DNA from: Thalassotalea euphylliae | GTDB taxonomy: Bacteria > Pseudomonadota > Gammaproteobacteria > Enterobacterales > Alteromonadaceae | Reading direction: 5' to 3' | DNA: 64,000 bases | NCBI RefSeq assembly: GCF_003390375.1 | Contig: NZ_QUOT01000001.1 | Coordinates: forward strand, 3,162,001-3,226,000 | Shown here: positions 41,025 to 50,489 of the stretch, piece by piece | Numbering within the stretch: the stretch's first letter is position 1 | Layout: every line of letters begins with the position of its first letter | Position numbers and translations under genes: made by a program | Notes under the pieces: generated by a model | Seen by the model: only the letters and a program-made list of their open reading frames with translations | Told to the model about the DNA's origin: nothing | Database searches by the model: none

Positions 41025-41479
41025 TTTTGTTTCCTCTTATTTTATGTGCTGAGCAACAATCTAAAAGTAGAGGTTTGTTTCTAACTAATCTTCACAAAAT
41101 TATAACGAATTGATTACAAAAGTATCTGAGGCTCAAGCAAGTGGTTTAAAAGCAACGAATTTACAGGCGTTTCGGTAGGTCTGGTGGTGTTAAATTGACT
41201 TGCATGAAGAGCTTATGAAGCTGATTCTGAGGCTAATGTAAATGCCTGTTAAACACCTGCACTGTGCATCACAATCTAGAATACTGTATTACGAATAGGC
41301 AAGATTTGCAATCTCAGTCATTGTTACGTTAAATCGCAGCTATTTTGTAATTTTTAAGTGATTTTATATTTATCACAGCGCTGTGATAAATATAAATACG
41401 CTCATCCTATAAGCCTGAAACAAAAGTAAGCCTGATCTAGAAAAATTACCCAATCAATTACTGCTTGTATAAAACTAAG
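41025..41479. other. AT-rich intergenic region with a long palindrome
   Basis: About 455 bases upstream of the spondin operon. Apart from the 34-base palindrome annotated separately, no gene or motif is seen. Confidence 0.5.
41363..41396. repeat. Perfect 34-base palindrome
   Basis: Two 17-base arms without any spacer; the centre is CACAGCGCTGTG at 41374-41385 and the outer parts are AT (TTTATATTTAT / ATAAATATAAA). It lies about 85-115 bases after the TPR-GGDEF stop and about 340 upstream of the spondin operon. It could be an operator for a dimeric regulator or a snapback terminator. Confidence 0.85.
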
Positions 41480-43330
41480 TTAAATAGCAGCTAAGGTCAG
41501 TTGATCGCGGCCCTGTGCTTTTGCTTTATAGACTGCGCTGTCAGCTCGCCTAATCATGTCGTCGAGCTTTTTATCATCAGGTTTTATCGCAGCAGCTCCC
41601 ATACTAAATGTCACTGGGTGAGTTGATGGCACACCCGCAATTTGTTGTTGGCTTAATGTCTGTCTTATTCGCTTGAATGCATCTGTGATGTTTTGTTCAC
41701 TAGCTGCTGGCATGATTAATAACCATTCTTCGCCGCCAATTCTACCTATGTTGTCCGATGCCCTGATACTCTGTTTGCAAGATTGATAGAAGGCTTTGAG
41801 CACGTTGTCGCCTGCTTCATGACCAAAATTATCATTAATGGTTTTAAAGTTATCCAAATCAATCACTGCAACCGCCAGCTCAGTGGCATTTGTTTTTGCT
41901 TGACTAAACATGACTGCGCCTTTCTCTCGAATATTTCGGCGGTTAGGGGCGCCAGTCAGTTCGTCACTTAGCGCTAAACGAATAAACTTGCGGCGTGATC
42001 GAATTTGCTGAAACAAAATCACCAGAATCACTAGTATCAACGCCACGACAGTGCTGGCGACAAGGTAGACTAGCTTTTGCCTCAAATCTTGCTGCGCAAT
42101 ACGTTGCTTTTGCAGTTCATTTTCTTTTTTTAGCAATTCAGTTTTCTGCTGTTCGTGCTGAATATTCATCTGCGTTTGAATTTTCTGCAGTGACTCTTTG
42201 TTATTTTTGCTAGCGGTTTGTTCAATATGAGCAATGGCAGCCTCGTACTGCTCAGATGCCTGTTGAAAAAGCCTACTTTTTTGGTAACTGCGTGCTAAAG
42301 CAAGCAAATAGCCCTTGCTATGGGTATCGTTGTTTAAGTTAGCAATGTCATTTTCAAGGGCGAGCAACATATTTAGCGCCGTTTGGTGATCCCCTTGTGC
42401 GAGCGTTACTTTAGCCAAATTTAATTTACCTAAAGTGATCGATTGGTAAATTTTTGCTTGTTCAAATACCGGTAGTGATTGCTCAATATGATTTAATGCT
42501 CGTTGGTAGTCGCCAGTGTTATAGGCAATAGTGGCGAGTTGACTGTGCACGTAAGCGATGCCTATTTCGTCATTCAAAGTTAAGCTCAACGCTAAGCTTT
42601 GTTGCAAATATTCTTTCGCTTGCGCTAGGTCTTGTTTATGTATGTATAGCGTTCCGATGTTATAAAGCAAAATAGAGGTGCCAAATTTGTCTTTGTCGGA
42701 ATCGATAAATGTTAGTGCCTCTTTAAAGTAATGAATTGCTTCGTCGAATTGACCAAGATTTTGGTGCACTAACGCAATGCTATTTACGATTTCCGCTAAA
42801 ATAAGCCTCATATCGTGCGCTTTGGCAATTTGATAAGCCGCTAGCATGTCTGCTAATGCTTGTTGGTTCTGGCTTGACGCTCTTAATCCTCGCGAACGAT
42901 TGTGAAGAAAGTGAGCGATCATTTGTGGCATGTTTTCTTGCTCAGCAAGTACTAATGCGTGAGATGACAGTATGATCACCTGTTGCCACTGACCACGCTC
43001 ATGGGTAAGCAAGATTTGTTCACGCAGAAATCGCATTTTGAGCATGCTTGAGCCCTCTTTGTCAACGCGCGCCAGCCCTTCGTTAATCACCGTTTCTGCG
43101 TGATCAAATTGACTGGTTGCAACTAAGGCGCTACTCAATACTGCCATCGCTTGCAGCTCGTTGTAGCTTTGATGTTCTTGTGTAAACTTTTGTTGCAAAC
43201 TGAGCGCTTTTTCAATAACGAGGTTAGGATCTTCTTTAATGCGATCAGCCAGCGTTTGCCAATATTCTTTACTTTGGTAATCTTCGTCGTTGGCATGGCT
43301 ATGCAGGCTAATAAATAAGGTGCTTAGCAT
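41480..43330 (-). CDS. Periplasmic TPR sensor with membrane-anchored GGDEF (diguanylate cyclase) domain
   Basis: 616 residues. N-terminal signal/anchor, about eight TPR repeats (residues about 60-380), a coiled coil (385-420), one transmembrane helix (LVYLVASTVVALILVILVIL, about 421-440) and a GGDEF domain at about 455-612 with active-site motif GGEEW, an accepted GGDEF variant. It should make cyclic di-GMP in response to a periplasmic or protein signal. ATG 43330 has no good ribosome site; a possible AUC start at 43357 with ideal spacing to AGGAG is reported under findings. Confidence 0.9.
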   Translation of the reverse strand: MLSTLFISLHSHANDEDYQSKEYWQTLADRIKEDPNLVIEKALSLQQKFTQEHQSYNELQAMAVLSSALVATSQFDHAETVINEGLARVDKEGSSMLKMRFLREQILLTHERGQWQQVIILSSHALVLAEQENMPQMIAHFLHNRSRGLRASSQNQQALADMLAAYQIAKAHDMRLILAEIVNSIALVHQNLGQFDEAIHYFKEALTFIDSDKDKFGTSILLYNIGTLYIHKQDLAQAKEYLQQSLALSLTLNDEIGIAYVHSQLATIAYNTGDYQRALNHIEQSLPVFEQAKIYQSITLGKLNLAKVTLAQGDHQTALNMLLALENDIANLNNDTHSKGYLLALARSYQKSRLFQQASEQYEAAIAHIEQTASKNNKESLQKIQTQMNIQHEQQKTELLKKENELQKQRIAQQDLRQKLVYLVASTVVALILVILVILFQQIRSRRKFIRLALSDELTGAPNRRNIREKGAVMFSQAKTNATELAVAVIDLDNFKTINDNFGHEAGDNVLKAFYQSCKQSIRASDNIGRIGGEEWLLIMPAASEQNITDAFKRIRQTLSQQQIAGVPSTHPVTFSMGAAAIKPDDKKLDDMIRRADSAVYKAKAQGRDQLTLAAI

Positions 43331-43786
43331 AAATAAAAGTCGATAAAAATTATTGATACCTTAATCTCCTCGTTATAACCGATGTGCGTTGTTTACCATG
43401 TGCAATGTATTCGGCGTAAAAATTTAGCGAGCCTATCATAACAAGCTACCCGATATTGGTTTCTTCTCGTGAGAAAAAGTTCACGAAGAATTAGCTTGCT
43501 TGATCTCTGTCAAACCGCTGAATTTGGCAAAACTAACCTAAGAGCTATTGTCTAGTTAACTCACGTTTCTATAAATTCGTAACGCAAACAAATAATTGGC
43601 GTTAAATTACGCTGAAACTAGCCTTATATAGGTGGCTTTATTGCTTAGAACTGACCACTCATAATTGACAATGTTTACATATTTAATTCTTTTTGTAACC
43701 CTTTCGTTGACATGAGGTGGTTGTGGTGTATTATTGGCCACCGTCAAATTTGTTATTTATGTCTGCAATCTATTGAGGGTTAGACG
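43331..43786. other. Divergent intergenic region, GGDEF gene / tetR
   Basis: About 450 bases holding the divergent promoters; apart from the ribosome site AGGAG on the minus strand at 43366-43370 and GAGGG before tetR, no site could be identified. Confidence 0.5.
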
Positions 43787-44344
43787 TTGTCTGCTGTACT
43801 TACTAAAGAACAAGAAAGTGCCAGAAATATTCTGGAAACATTTGCCCGTTATGGGGTTCGCAAAACATCGATGGAAGAAATTGCCAATGCAGCGGGAGTG
43901 TCTAGACAGTCAATTTATAAAAAGTTTGGCTCTAAAACACGTTGTCATGAATGGACAATAGATACGTATCTTTCGGTGATGTATGGCCGAATATTTGCGG
44001 CGTTAACCAATGAACAACAGCCTCCGATGCAAACCTTGCATCAAGTGTTTGACATATTTATTGGTGATGCGATTGAAATTGTTAGTAACCCACATGGCAC
44101 TGAAATACTAGACGATGTATTTCAGTCAGAAAAGTGCTCAGGGGATGATTGGCCATTGCGTTTAAAAACGCGACTCGCTGAATTTTTAGCGCGCCATAAT
44201 CTAGTATCCAGAGAGCATGCTGATGGTATCGCGTTTACTTTGATTGCCGCAGGCAAAGGATTGTTACTGGAAGAGTCTTCCCGTGACCAGTTTCTTAAGG
44301 AAATGAGCATTATTATCGACAGCGTTGTCGCTGTTAAAAATTAA
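43787..44344 (+). CDS. TetR-family transcriptional regulator
   Basis: 185 residues, HTH TSMEEIANAAGVSRQSIYKK at about 29-48, then a helical ligand domain. Start is TTG 43787 with GAGGG about eight bases upstream. It precedes an aldehyde dehydrogenase gene by 52 bases on the same strand and most likely controls it (inference). Confidence 0.88.
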   Translation: MSAVLTKEQESARNILETFARYGVRKTSMEEIANAAGVSRQSIYKKFGSKTRCHEWTIDTYLSVMYGRIFAALTNEQQPPMQTLHQVFDIFIGDAIEIVSNPHGTEILDDVFQSEKCSGDDWPLRLKTRLAEFLARHNLVSREHADGIAFTLIAAGKGLLLEESSRDQFLKEMSIIIDSVVAVKN

Positions 44345-44396
44345 CTATTTGAAGTTAAAAGAATTCAAGATTTAGCTACCGTGAGTGGAGAATATT

Positions 44397-45824
44397 ATGA
44401 GTAATGTTGCAAACCTTGCCGAGCATCAAGATAACCTAGCTCAGCTCAACAATGATTTTGAGGTGATGACCTCAAACTTTAAACAAACACCATACCCAAG
44501 TTTGCAAGCACGTAAAGATGTTTTGTTGGCACTTAAAAAATCATTAATTGCTCACGAGCAAGAGATTTACGATGCACTTAAGCAAGATTACGGTTACCGC
44601 AGCGAGTTTGACTCGTTAATTTCTGATTTACTGTCAACGGTTATGGCGGTGAATTACTCACTGAAAAACGTGAAGAAGTGGATGAAGCCTTCAAAGCGTC
44701 ACGCTGGCTTAATGTTGGCGCCATCAACGGTTAAAGTACATTATCAACCACTTGGTGTGGTCGGTATTATCACGCCGTGGAACTTCCCAATTTTCCTTGC
44801 GCTTAGCCCAGCAATTCAAGCGATTGCAGCGGGTAACCGTGTGATGATTAAAATGAGTGAATTTACGCCTCACGCTAACCAAGCATTGCGTAAAGTCGTT
44901 TCTGTGGTCAGTGATCACATCAGCATTATCGAAGGTGAAGCAGATGTTGGTGCGGCATTCTCGGCATTACCATTCGACCATTTAATCTTCACCGGTTCAA
45001 CGAATGTTGGCCGCATGGTGGCTAAAGCTGCTGCTGAGAACTTAACGCCGATCACTTTAGAGATGGGCGGTAAGTCACCGACGATCATTGATGAAACAGC
45101 CAATATGAATATTGCTGTAGACGCAGTAATTGTGGGTAAGTCAACGAACTCTGGCCAAATTTGTGTTGCTCCTGACTATGTATTTGTACCACAAAGCCGC
45201 GAGTTAGAGTTTGTTGAGACCTTTGTTAAGCGCTACCGCGAATATCACTTTGAGACTAAAAACAACAATACCCAAACGCATATTGTCAGTGATCGCCAAT
45301 TTGCACGTATTGAACGCTTCCTAGAAGATGCGAAAGCTGAAGGTGCCAACATTCATGCCGTTAAAGAGCGACAAGAAGGTGATGGCCGTTTGATCTACCC
45401 GCACTTATTAACGAATGTGCATGATGGTATGCAGGTGATGAAGGAAGAGATCTTTGGTTCTATTTTGCCAATTAAAACGTACCAAAACATTAGTGAAGTC
45501 ATAAGCTTTATTAACGACCGTCCACGTCCATTAGCGCTGTATATCATGTCTAAAGATGCACAGAAAATTGACCATATTTTGAAAAACACTCACAGTGGTG
45601 GTGTGTCAATTAATGATACGGCAATGCACGTAATGGCTGACGATGCCCCATTTGGTGGCGTAGGTAATTCAGGTATTGGTCACTATCATGGTCACGAAGG
45701 TTTCTTAACTTTCTCAAAAGCCAAAACAGTATTACATTCAAAAGCTTGGTTACCTAAAAACCGCTTTATCTTGAAATACCGTGACGTAATGTTTAAAGCA
45801 TTGCGAGGCTTATTCTTAAGATAA
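44397..45824 (+). CDS. Coniferyl-aldehyde-dehydrogenase-type NAD(P) aldehyde dehydrogenase
   Basis: 475 residues of the aldehyde dehydrogenase superfamily, closest in look to coniferyl aldehyde dehydrogenases (membrane-tethered fatty-aldehyde-like subgroup). Motifs: VVGIITPWNFPIFLALSPAI, the catalytic Glu in ITLEMGGKSP, the catalytic Cys in NSGQICVAPDYV, and the C-terminal basic/hydrophobic tail (KYRDVMFKALRGLFLR). ATG 44397 is chosen over GTG 44385 because GGAG lies seven bases before it. Substrate is not proven. Confidence 0.9.
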   Translation: MSNVANLAEHQDNLAQLNNDFEVMTSNFKQTPYPSLQARKDVLLALKKSLIAHEQEIYDALKQDYGYRSEFDSLISDLLSTVMAVNYSLKNVKKWMKPSKRHAGLMLAPSTVKVHYQPLGVVGIITPWNFPIFLALSPAIQAIAAGNRVMIKMSEFTPHANQALRKVVSVVSDHISIIEGEADVGAAFSALPFDHLIFTGSTNVGRMVAKAAAENLTPITLEMGGKSPTIIDETANMNIAVDAVIVGKSTNSGQICVAPDYVFVPQSRELEFVETFVKRYREYHFETKNNNTQTHIVSDRQFARIERFLEDAKAEGANIHAVKERQEGDGRLIYPHLLTNVHDGMQVMKEEIFGSILPIKTYQNISEVISFINDRPRPLALYIMSKDAQKIDHILKNTHSGGVSINDTAMHVMADDAPFGGVGNSGIGHYHGHEGFLTFSKAKTVLHSKAWLPKNRFILKYRDVMFKALRGLFLR

Positions 45825-45850
45825 GCTTTCAACTCGCATATCTACGCAAT

Positions 45851-45878
45851 AGCCGGCATCTGTCGGCTATTTTTTTAT
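45851..45878 (+). terminator. Terminator after the aldehyde dehydrogenase
   Basis: AGCCG/CGGCT stem with 8-base loop followed by ATTTTTTTAT, 26 bases after the stop. Confidence 0.88.
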
Positions 45879-45953
45879 GAATTTTACGTTGCCTTTACCA
45901 GTATTGGTCGTGCGCCATAGCTGAGTTACGTATATACTGCCAAAGATATTGAT

Positions 45954-48900
45954 TTGCATCGTAAAGACAGCTCAGTGAACCGAAACATCCCAAAAGTGAA
46001 TTTGTTTAGTCGCTATAACCTAGCGGTATTTGTGCTGTTTGTTTTATTGTCATTGTTTGCCATTGCTGTCGGTGTATATCGCTATTATCACGAGCTTGAA
46101 CACCGCCTTGAACATAATCAGCAGGAACTTGCTGAACAAGCCAAAATTCTTAACCACAGCCTTGAGCAAAGCCAGCAAAGTTTGCTTGGCTTGAAGCAGT
46201 TTGCACAATATTACCTAGACCACCCAGAAGAGCTTTTCACTACTCAGCCTGAGCTTGTCCAGCAAGGGGATAGCTATTTTCTGAACAGCCCATCACGTGA
46301 TGAGCTAACAAAACGCAAACGCTTGCGCGGCAATATCACTGGGCGAGGCCAAATTAGTGGCTTTGATCAAGCCATGTGGCAAGAGCTGGCAATGGCAAAT
46401 GCATTAACGCCGGGGTTTGTCACCGCAAGCCATAATAACCCAGATGCGACTTGGTTTTATTATCTATCCTTGAACCGTTTTGTCAGCATCTTTCCTTGGA
46501 TTGGTCATCAAGCGTGGCGCTACTCTGACCACATGCTTAATGAAACTTTTGTTTGGCAAGTGCGCCAGCAAAATTTAGCTGGTGAGCCATTTTTCTGGTC
46601 AGAGCCTTACCAAGACGCTGCGGGTCAAGGGCTAAAAGCGGCAATCGGCACTGGGGTATTTCTTGATGGTAACTTTAAAGGCGCGATTGTTATTGATGTT
46701 GACCTTGCTAGCTTGCAGCAAAAGCTTCCAACACTGAAAGGTGAGCGGCAAGGCTATGTATTGATTAATCGCGTTGGTAGTGCGCTTGTTCATCGAGCCT
46801 CAGATCAAAGAGAGATGACTGCCAATAGCACATGGCGTGATATCGTTCCTGATAGCCTACAAACCTTACCTCAGGTGAATTTGATGAGTTTTAAAGGAGA
46901 TATGGTTTATCGCGGTTGGTTACTACAAAAGCATTATTTAGCGGTAAACGGCTGGAGCTTAATTCAATATCAAGCGTATGATGATTTTACTGGGCAAGTG
47001 AAAAATCGTATCACTTTTAACATCACCATGTTTAACTGCGGGTTAGTGGCGTTTCTAGCTCTAGTTTATGTAATGACACGTAAAACCTTCATTAAACCTG
47101 CAACAGAGTTTATTAGCCATATTGAACATTGTGCACAGGGTAGCCCAGGTAAGGTGAAGCCGACAAAAGAATGGTTGCCATGGTTTCGTTTAGTCGAAAA
47201 TATATTCGGTGAAAACAGCAGTTTATTATTGCAATTAAAGCAGCAAAACGCTGCACTGGACTCCCGTGTAGCCGAGAAAACACAAGCCTTAATTGAGCGT
47301 AGTGAAGAGCAAAAAAGGGCTTATGTATTGCTGCGTTCAGTGATTAATGGCATTCCTGAATTTATTATATTTTACGATGATCAGCACTTGCTAACGGGCT
47401 GTAACAAAGCTTTCGAGCACTATATCGGCAGCCGAGAAACAGACCTTCTTGGCAAGAATATTCACAACTTGTTATTACCACCGGTTCAACAAGCGCTGAA
47501 AAACTTCAGTGAACTACCGGAACGAGAAAGCCGCATTGGTTATCAAGATTTGATTGAAACAAGCGGTGATACCTATGAGGTTTTCTGTACTCGCTATTTT
47601 AATGAAGCGGGGCAACCGCTGGGTTCAATTGCTATTTTACGGGATGTTTCAGTACAAACCGCGGTGCAATCAACGTTACAAACAGCCAAAGAGCAAGCAG
47701 AGCAAGCGAGTCAGGCGAAAAGTCAATTTTTGGCCAATATGAGTCATGAAATCCGTACGCCAATAAATGCAATTCAAGGTATGATTGCGCTGTTATCAAA
47801 CACTCGATTGAGTGCGTTCCAACAGCAATACTTGACCAATGCACAAAGTGCTTCCTCTTCCTTATTGCACTTAATCGATGAACTTTTAGATTTAGCCAAA
47901 ATTGAAGCGGGCAAGCTCAGGTTGAACCTTGAACCAGCTCACTTTGATGGCATTGTTGATCGCGTTTTGCAGCTTAACACGTTAGTGGCACATCAAAAGG
48001 CATTAACGCTTGCTGTTGATATAGATGCTGATGTACCTGCTCAAGTTATCGTTGATGAAATGCGCTTAACTCAGGTACTAACCAACCTGATTAACAATGC
48101 TATCAAATTTACACATCAAGGCTCGGTTGCACTAAGTGTCACCGTTGCGGGCAAAGATGAGCAAAATGTACTGCTCAAGTTTGCGGTAACAGATACTGGC
48201 ATAGGTATACCTTCAGACAAACAAGCTCGGTTATTTGACGCATTTGTCCAAGCAGATGAGTCAATGACTCGAGAGTACGGGGGTTCTGGCCTTGGACTAT
48301 CAATTAGCCAACAAATAATTGAGTTGTTTGGCGGGCAAATCAAGGTCAGTTCGGCACCCGAGCAAGGCAGCGAGTTTAGCTTTGTTATCCCTTTGCGACT
48401 GGCTACAACGAGCACAGAAAGGGTGTGTTCAGGTATCAGCATTATCAGTTTGGGCTTTGAGCTACCAGCATCGATGAAACAATCTATTGCTAGCTATCAT
48501 TGGCAGTACTATTACGCTGAAAGCTTGGCGCAATTAAAAGCGCTTAAGCTAGGCGGAAGGACAGTTGTCTTAGTAAGTACTGACGATAAGGCACAACACG
48601 CCTCAGCTAATGATAACCTGTTGGCAATTGAGCAGGCATGCGAAAATATTGCGCTTATTGGCTTATGCCAGCCCATTATGGCAACAATCTCACCGTCGAT
48701 TACGAATCAATTGTCCAGCTTAAGTTCACCTTATTTATTGTTTGATAGTCCGCTTTATCGTCACACCTTAGCTAAGATAAATAATCATTTGCAGCACGAA
48801 AAATTAGTTGTCATTGATACCGTGTCAGTACCTAAACATGCGCAAAAAGAGGCTGTCTTACCCGCGGCACCTGAGCCAGTCCAAGACAAAACAGAGGTAT

Positions 48901-49355
48901 TTCAGCCTGAGGCGATTGACTTATCAAGTGAAGCGAATGAGCAACCAGCGAATGCACCTTTGGCGGGCACATTAGTTGGTGTTTTGGTACTGCTGGTTGA
49001 AGATAACTTAGTGAACCAAATGGTTGCCCAAGAGTTATTGGCCTCCATGGGGGCAGAGGTGAGTGTTGCTGAGAATGGTCGAGTTGCACTTGAATGCTTG
49101 GCACAATCACATTTCGATGTAGTGTTAATGGACATTCAAATGCCCGAAATGGATGGCTTAACGACGACAAGAAAAATACGCGAGCAAGATAAGTTCAAAG
49201 ACTTACCCATTATTGCGATGACGGCACACGCCAGATCTGAAGATAAAAGCGCAAGCTTAGCTGCGGGAATGAACTTACATATTGCTAAGCCGGTAAGTGC
49301 GGAAGACCTTTGCCAGAGTATTATAAAAGTAATGCAGTTTAGCGCGGTAGATTAG
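45954..49355 (+). CDS. Hybrid sensor histidine kinase with extracytoplasmic Cache-like sensor, PAS and receiver
   Basis: 1133 residues: TM1 (about 20-40), a large periplasmic dCache-like sensor (about 45-350, motif WFYYLSLNRFVSIFPW, EPFFWSEPYQDAAGQG), TM2 (about 355-377), coiled coil, PAS (about 460-570), HisKA with phospho-acceptor His598 in NMSHEIRTP, HATPase (NLINNAIKF, DTGIGIP, GGSGLGLSIS), a degenerate receiver-like segment (about 825-945) and a C-terminal receiver (LLVEDNLVN; phospho-Asp about 1060 in LMDIQMPEMDG; Lys in HIAKP). No cognate output regulator adjoins. The first codon is TTG 45954; a GTG at 45975 is an alternative. Confidence 0.92.
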   Translation: MHRKDSSVNRNIPKVNLFSRYNLAVFVLFVLLSLFAIAVGVYRYYHELEHRLEHNQQELAEQAKILNHSLEQSQQSLLGLKQFAQYYLDHPEELFTTQPELVQQGDSYFLNSPSRDELTKRKRLRGNITGRGQISGFDQAMWQELAMANALTPGFVTASHNNPDATWFYYLSLNRFVSIFPWIGHQAWRYSDHMLNETFVWQVRQQNLAGEPFFWSEPYQDAAGQGLKAAIGTGVFLDGNFKGAIVIDVDLASLQQKLPTLKGERQGYVLINRVGSALVHRASDQREMTANSTWRDIVPDSLQTLPQVNLMSFKGDMVYRGWLLQKHYLAVNGWSLIQYQAYDDFTGQVKNRITFNITMFNCGLVAFLALVYVMTRKTFIKPATEFISHIEHCAQGSPGKVKPTKEWLPWFRLVENIFGENSSLLLQLKQQNAALDSRVAEKTQALIERSEEQKRAYVLLRSVINGIPEFIIFYDDQHLLTGCNKAFEHYIGSRETDLLGKNIHNLLLPPVQQALKNFSELPERESRIGYQDLIETSGDTYEVFCTRYFNEAGQPLGSIAILRDVSVQTAVQSTLQTAKEQAEQASQAKSQFLANMSHEIRTPINAIQGMIALLSNTRLSAFQQQYLTNAQSASSSLLHLIDELLDLAKIEAGKLRLNLEPAHFDGIVDRVLQLNTLVAHQKALTLAVDIDADVPAQVIVDEMRLTQVLTNLINNAIKFTHQGSVALSVTVAGKDEQNVLLKFAVTDTGIGIPSDKQARLFDAFVQADESMTREYGGSGLGLSISQQIIELFGGQIKVSSAPEQGSEFSFVIPLRLATTSTERVCSGISIISLGFELPASMKQSIASYHWQYYYAESLAQLKALKLGGRTVVLVSTDDKAQHASANDNLLAIEQACENIALIGLCQPIMATISPSITNQLSSLSSPYLLFDSPLYRHTLAKINNHLQHEKLVVIDTVSVPKHAQKEAVLPAAPEPVQDKTEVFQPEAIDLSSEANEQPANAPLAGTLVGVLVLLVEDNLVNQMVAQELLASMGAEVSVAENGRVALECLAQSHFDVVLMDIQMPEMDGLTTTRKIREQDKFKDLPIIAMTAHARSEDKSASLAAGMNLHIAKPVSAEDLCQSIIKVMQFSAVD

Positions 49356-49372
49356 TTAAATATTTTAACAGA

Positions 49373-50314
49373 TTAGTCAAATATCTCGGCAGTATAGTGT
49401 TTGGCGCGAATTGCTTGCTCTGACTCAAAAGATAATTGCCCTAGCGGCATTAAGCGTGGCCCTGTTGGATCGCCTAATACAAAGGTTCTGCCTTGATGCA
49501 CTATGGTTACATCACCTAGTTCAGGTAATAGTTCAAGACCAATAAAAGCATGCTGGTCGATGTAAATCATCACCATTTTTATACGCGGCATTAATGCCCG
49601 CAACATGGCAATGGTTAATGTCATTTTACTATCACAATCCCCTTGGTTCTCCCACAGCACTTTCGCTGGCACATTAAAGCCTGCACCAGAAGATGTTAAT
49701 CGTGACTCAAGTGGCGAGTAAGGAATGTTTTGCACAAAACCAAGAACATAATTAGTCACCAAACGGATATTTTTAACATTCACGATGTCTAAGATCACAG
49801 ATTTGGTGGAGGCGAGCATGGCAACAGATTCTTGAGCAATGCGAACGTGATCCGGTTTAATACCAGGCGAATTTTGGTGGTCAGTAAATTGATGATAAAA
49901 CTGGCTCGCTAAGTAATCGTTAAAAATGGCTGTTTCTTGCGAACGGATTTCTCGGCTTGCTTTAGCAACATCGCTAGGGTTGCGCCCTGAGATACTGATG
50001 TCGCTGAGTTCATTACCATAGCTAATGCTAATACCTGATAGTGGATTTTGCTTAAGGTACTTACGCACTTCTCGCTGCACATGCTTTACTGCGAAATCTG
50101 GGTTGTAAGCACGAAATTTGCGAAATTTTGAAAATAGCGCTTTTTTCGGCAAAGTAAAGCGCATGTTTTGAGTTTGCTGAGCATAGTCGACCCATTGATA
50201 GCTAAAGTCATAAGCATCGCCTGCATCTGATTTACTAAAGCGCAGTTGTTCGGCAAACGCTGAGCTTGCAACAATGCTGAGGTAAGTAATTAAAAGGCAT
50301 AAAATCTTTTTCAA
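49373..50314 (-). CDS. Periplasmic transglutaminase-like (papain-fold) protein
   Basis: 313 residues from TTG 50314 (MKKILCLLITYLSIVASSAF signal peptide; GGAA lies about seven bases upstream). Catalytic triad of a transglutaminase-like cysteine protease: Cys in WENQGDCDSK, His in DQHAFIGLEL and Asp in VLGDPTG. The frame extends to 50398, but that would bury the signal peptide. It ends 17 bases from the convergent kinase gene stop. Substrate unknown. Confidence 0.82.
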   Translation of the reverse strand: MKKILCLLITYLSIVASSAFAEQLRFSKSDAGDAYDFSYQWVDYAQQTQNMRFTLPKKALFSKFRKFRAYNPDFAVKHVQREVRKYLKQNPLSGISISYGNELSDISISGRNPSDVAKASREIRSQETAIFNDYLASQFYHQFTDHQNSPGIKPDHVRIAQESVAMLASTKSVILDIVNVKNIRLVTNYVLGFVQNIPYSPLESRLTSSGAGFNVPAKVLWENQGDCDSKMTLTIAMLRALMPRIKMVMIYIDQHAFIGLELLPELGDVTIVHQGRTFVLGDPTGPRLMPLGQLSFESEQAIRAKHYTAEIFD

Positions 50315-50441
50315 AGAGCAGTTCCAAAAATGATTATTACTGGCTTTGTGGACTATACCGCGAAATCCAGCGAATTTTAAGTTGATGCTTAAAAGCACGA
50401 TTTTTTGCGGTTTTACTTTACATTCAGCGTGAATTTACTAT

Positions 50442-50461
50442 ATTTAAACGCGTGTTTAAAT
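50442..50461. promoter_or_regulatory. PsrA-like operator before the acyl-CoA dehydrogenase
   Basis: ATTTAAAC-GCGT-GTTTAAAT, perfect 8-base arms around a 4-base spacer, 28 bases before the start. It matches the architecture of PsrA sites (fatty-acid-degradation repressor of gammaproteobacteria), with arms AAAC and GTTT at the right spacing. Confidence 0.75.
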
Positions 50462-50489
50462 TGCCTGTTTAATATTACCGAGGTTTACC

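Noticed and set aside
48400..48960. Break or frameshift in the hybrid kinase between its two halves
   Set aside because: The frame is continuous and the weakly conserved segment is typical of a degenerate receiver domain, so no disruption is claimed.
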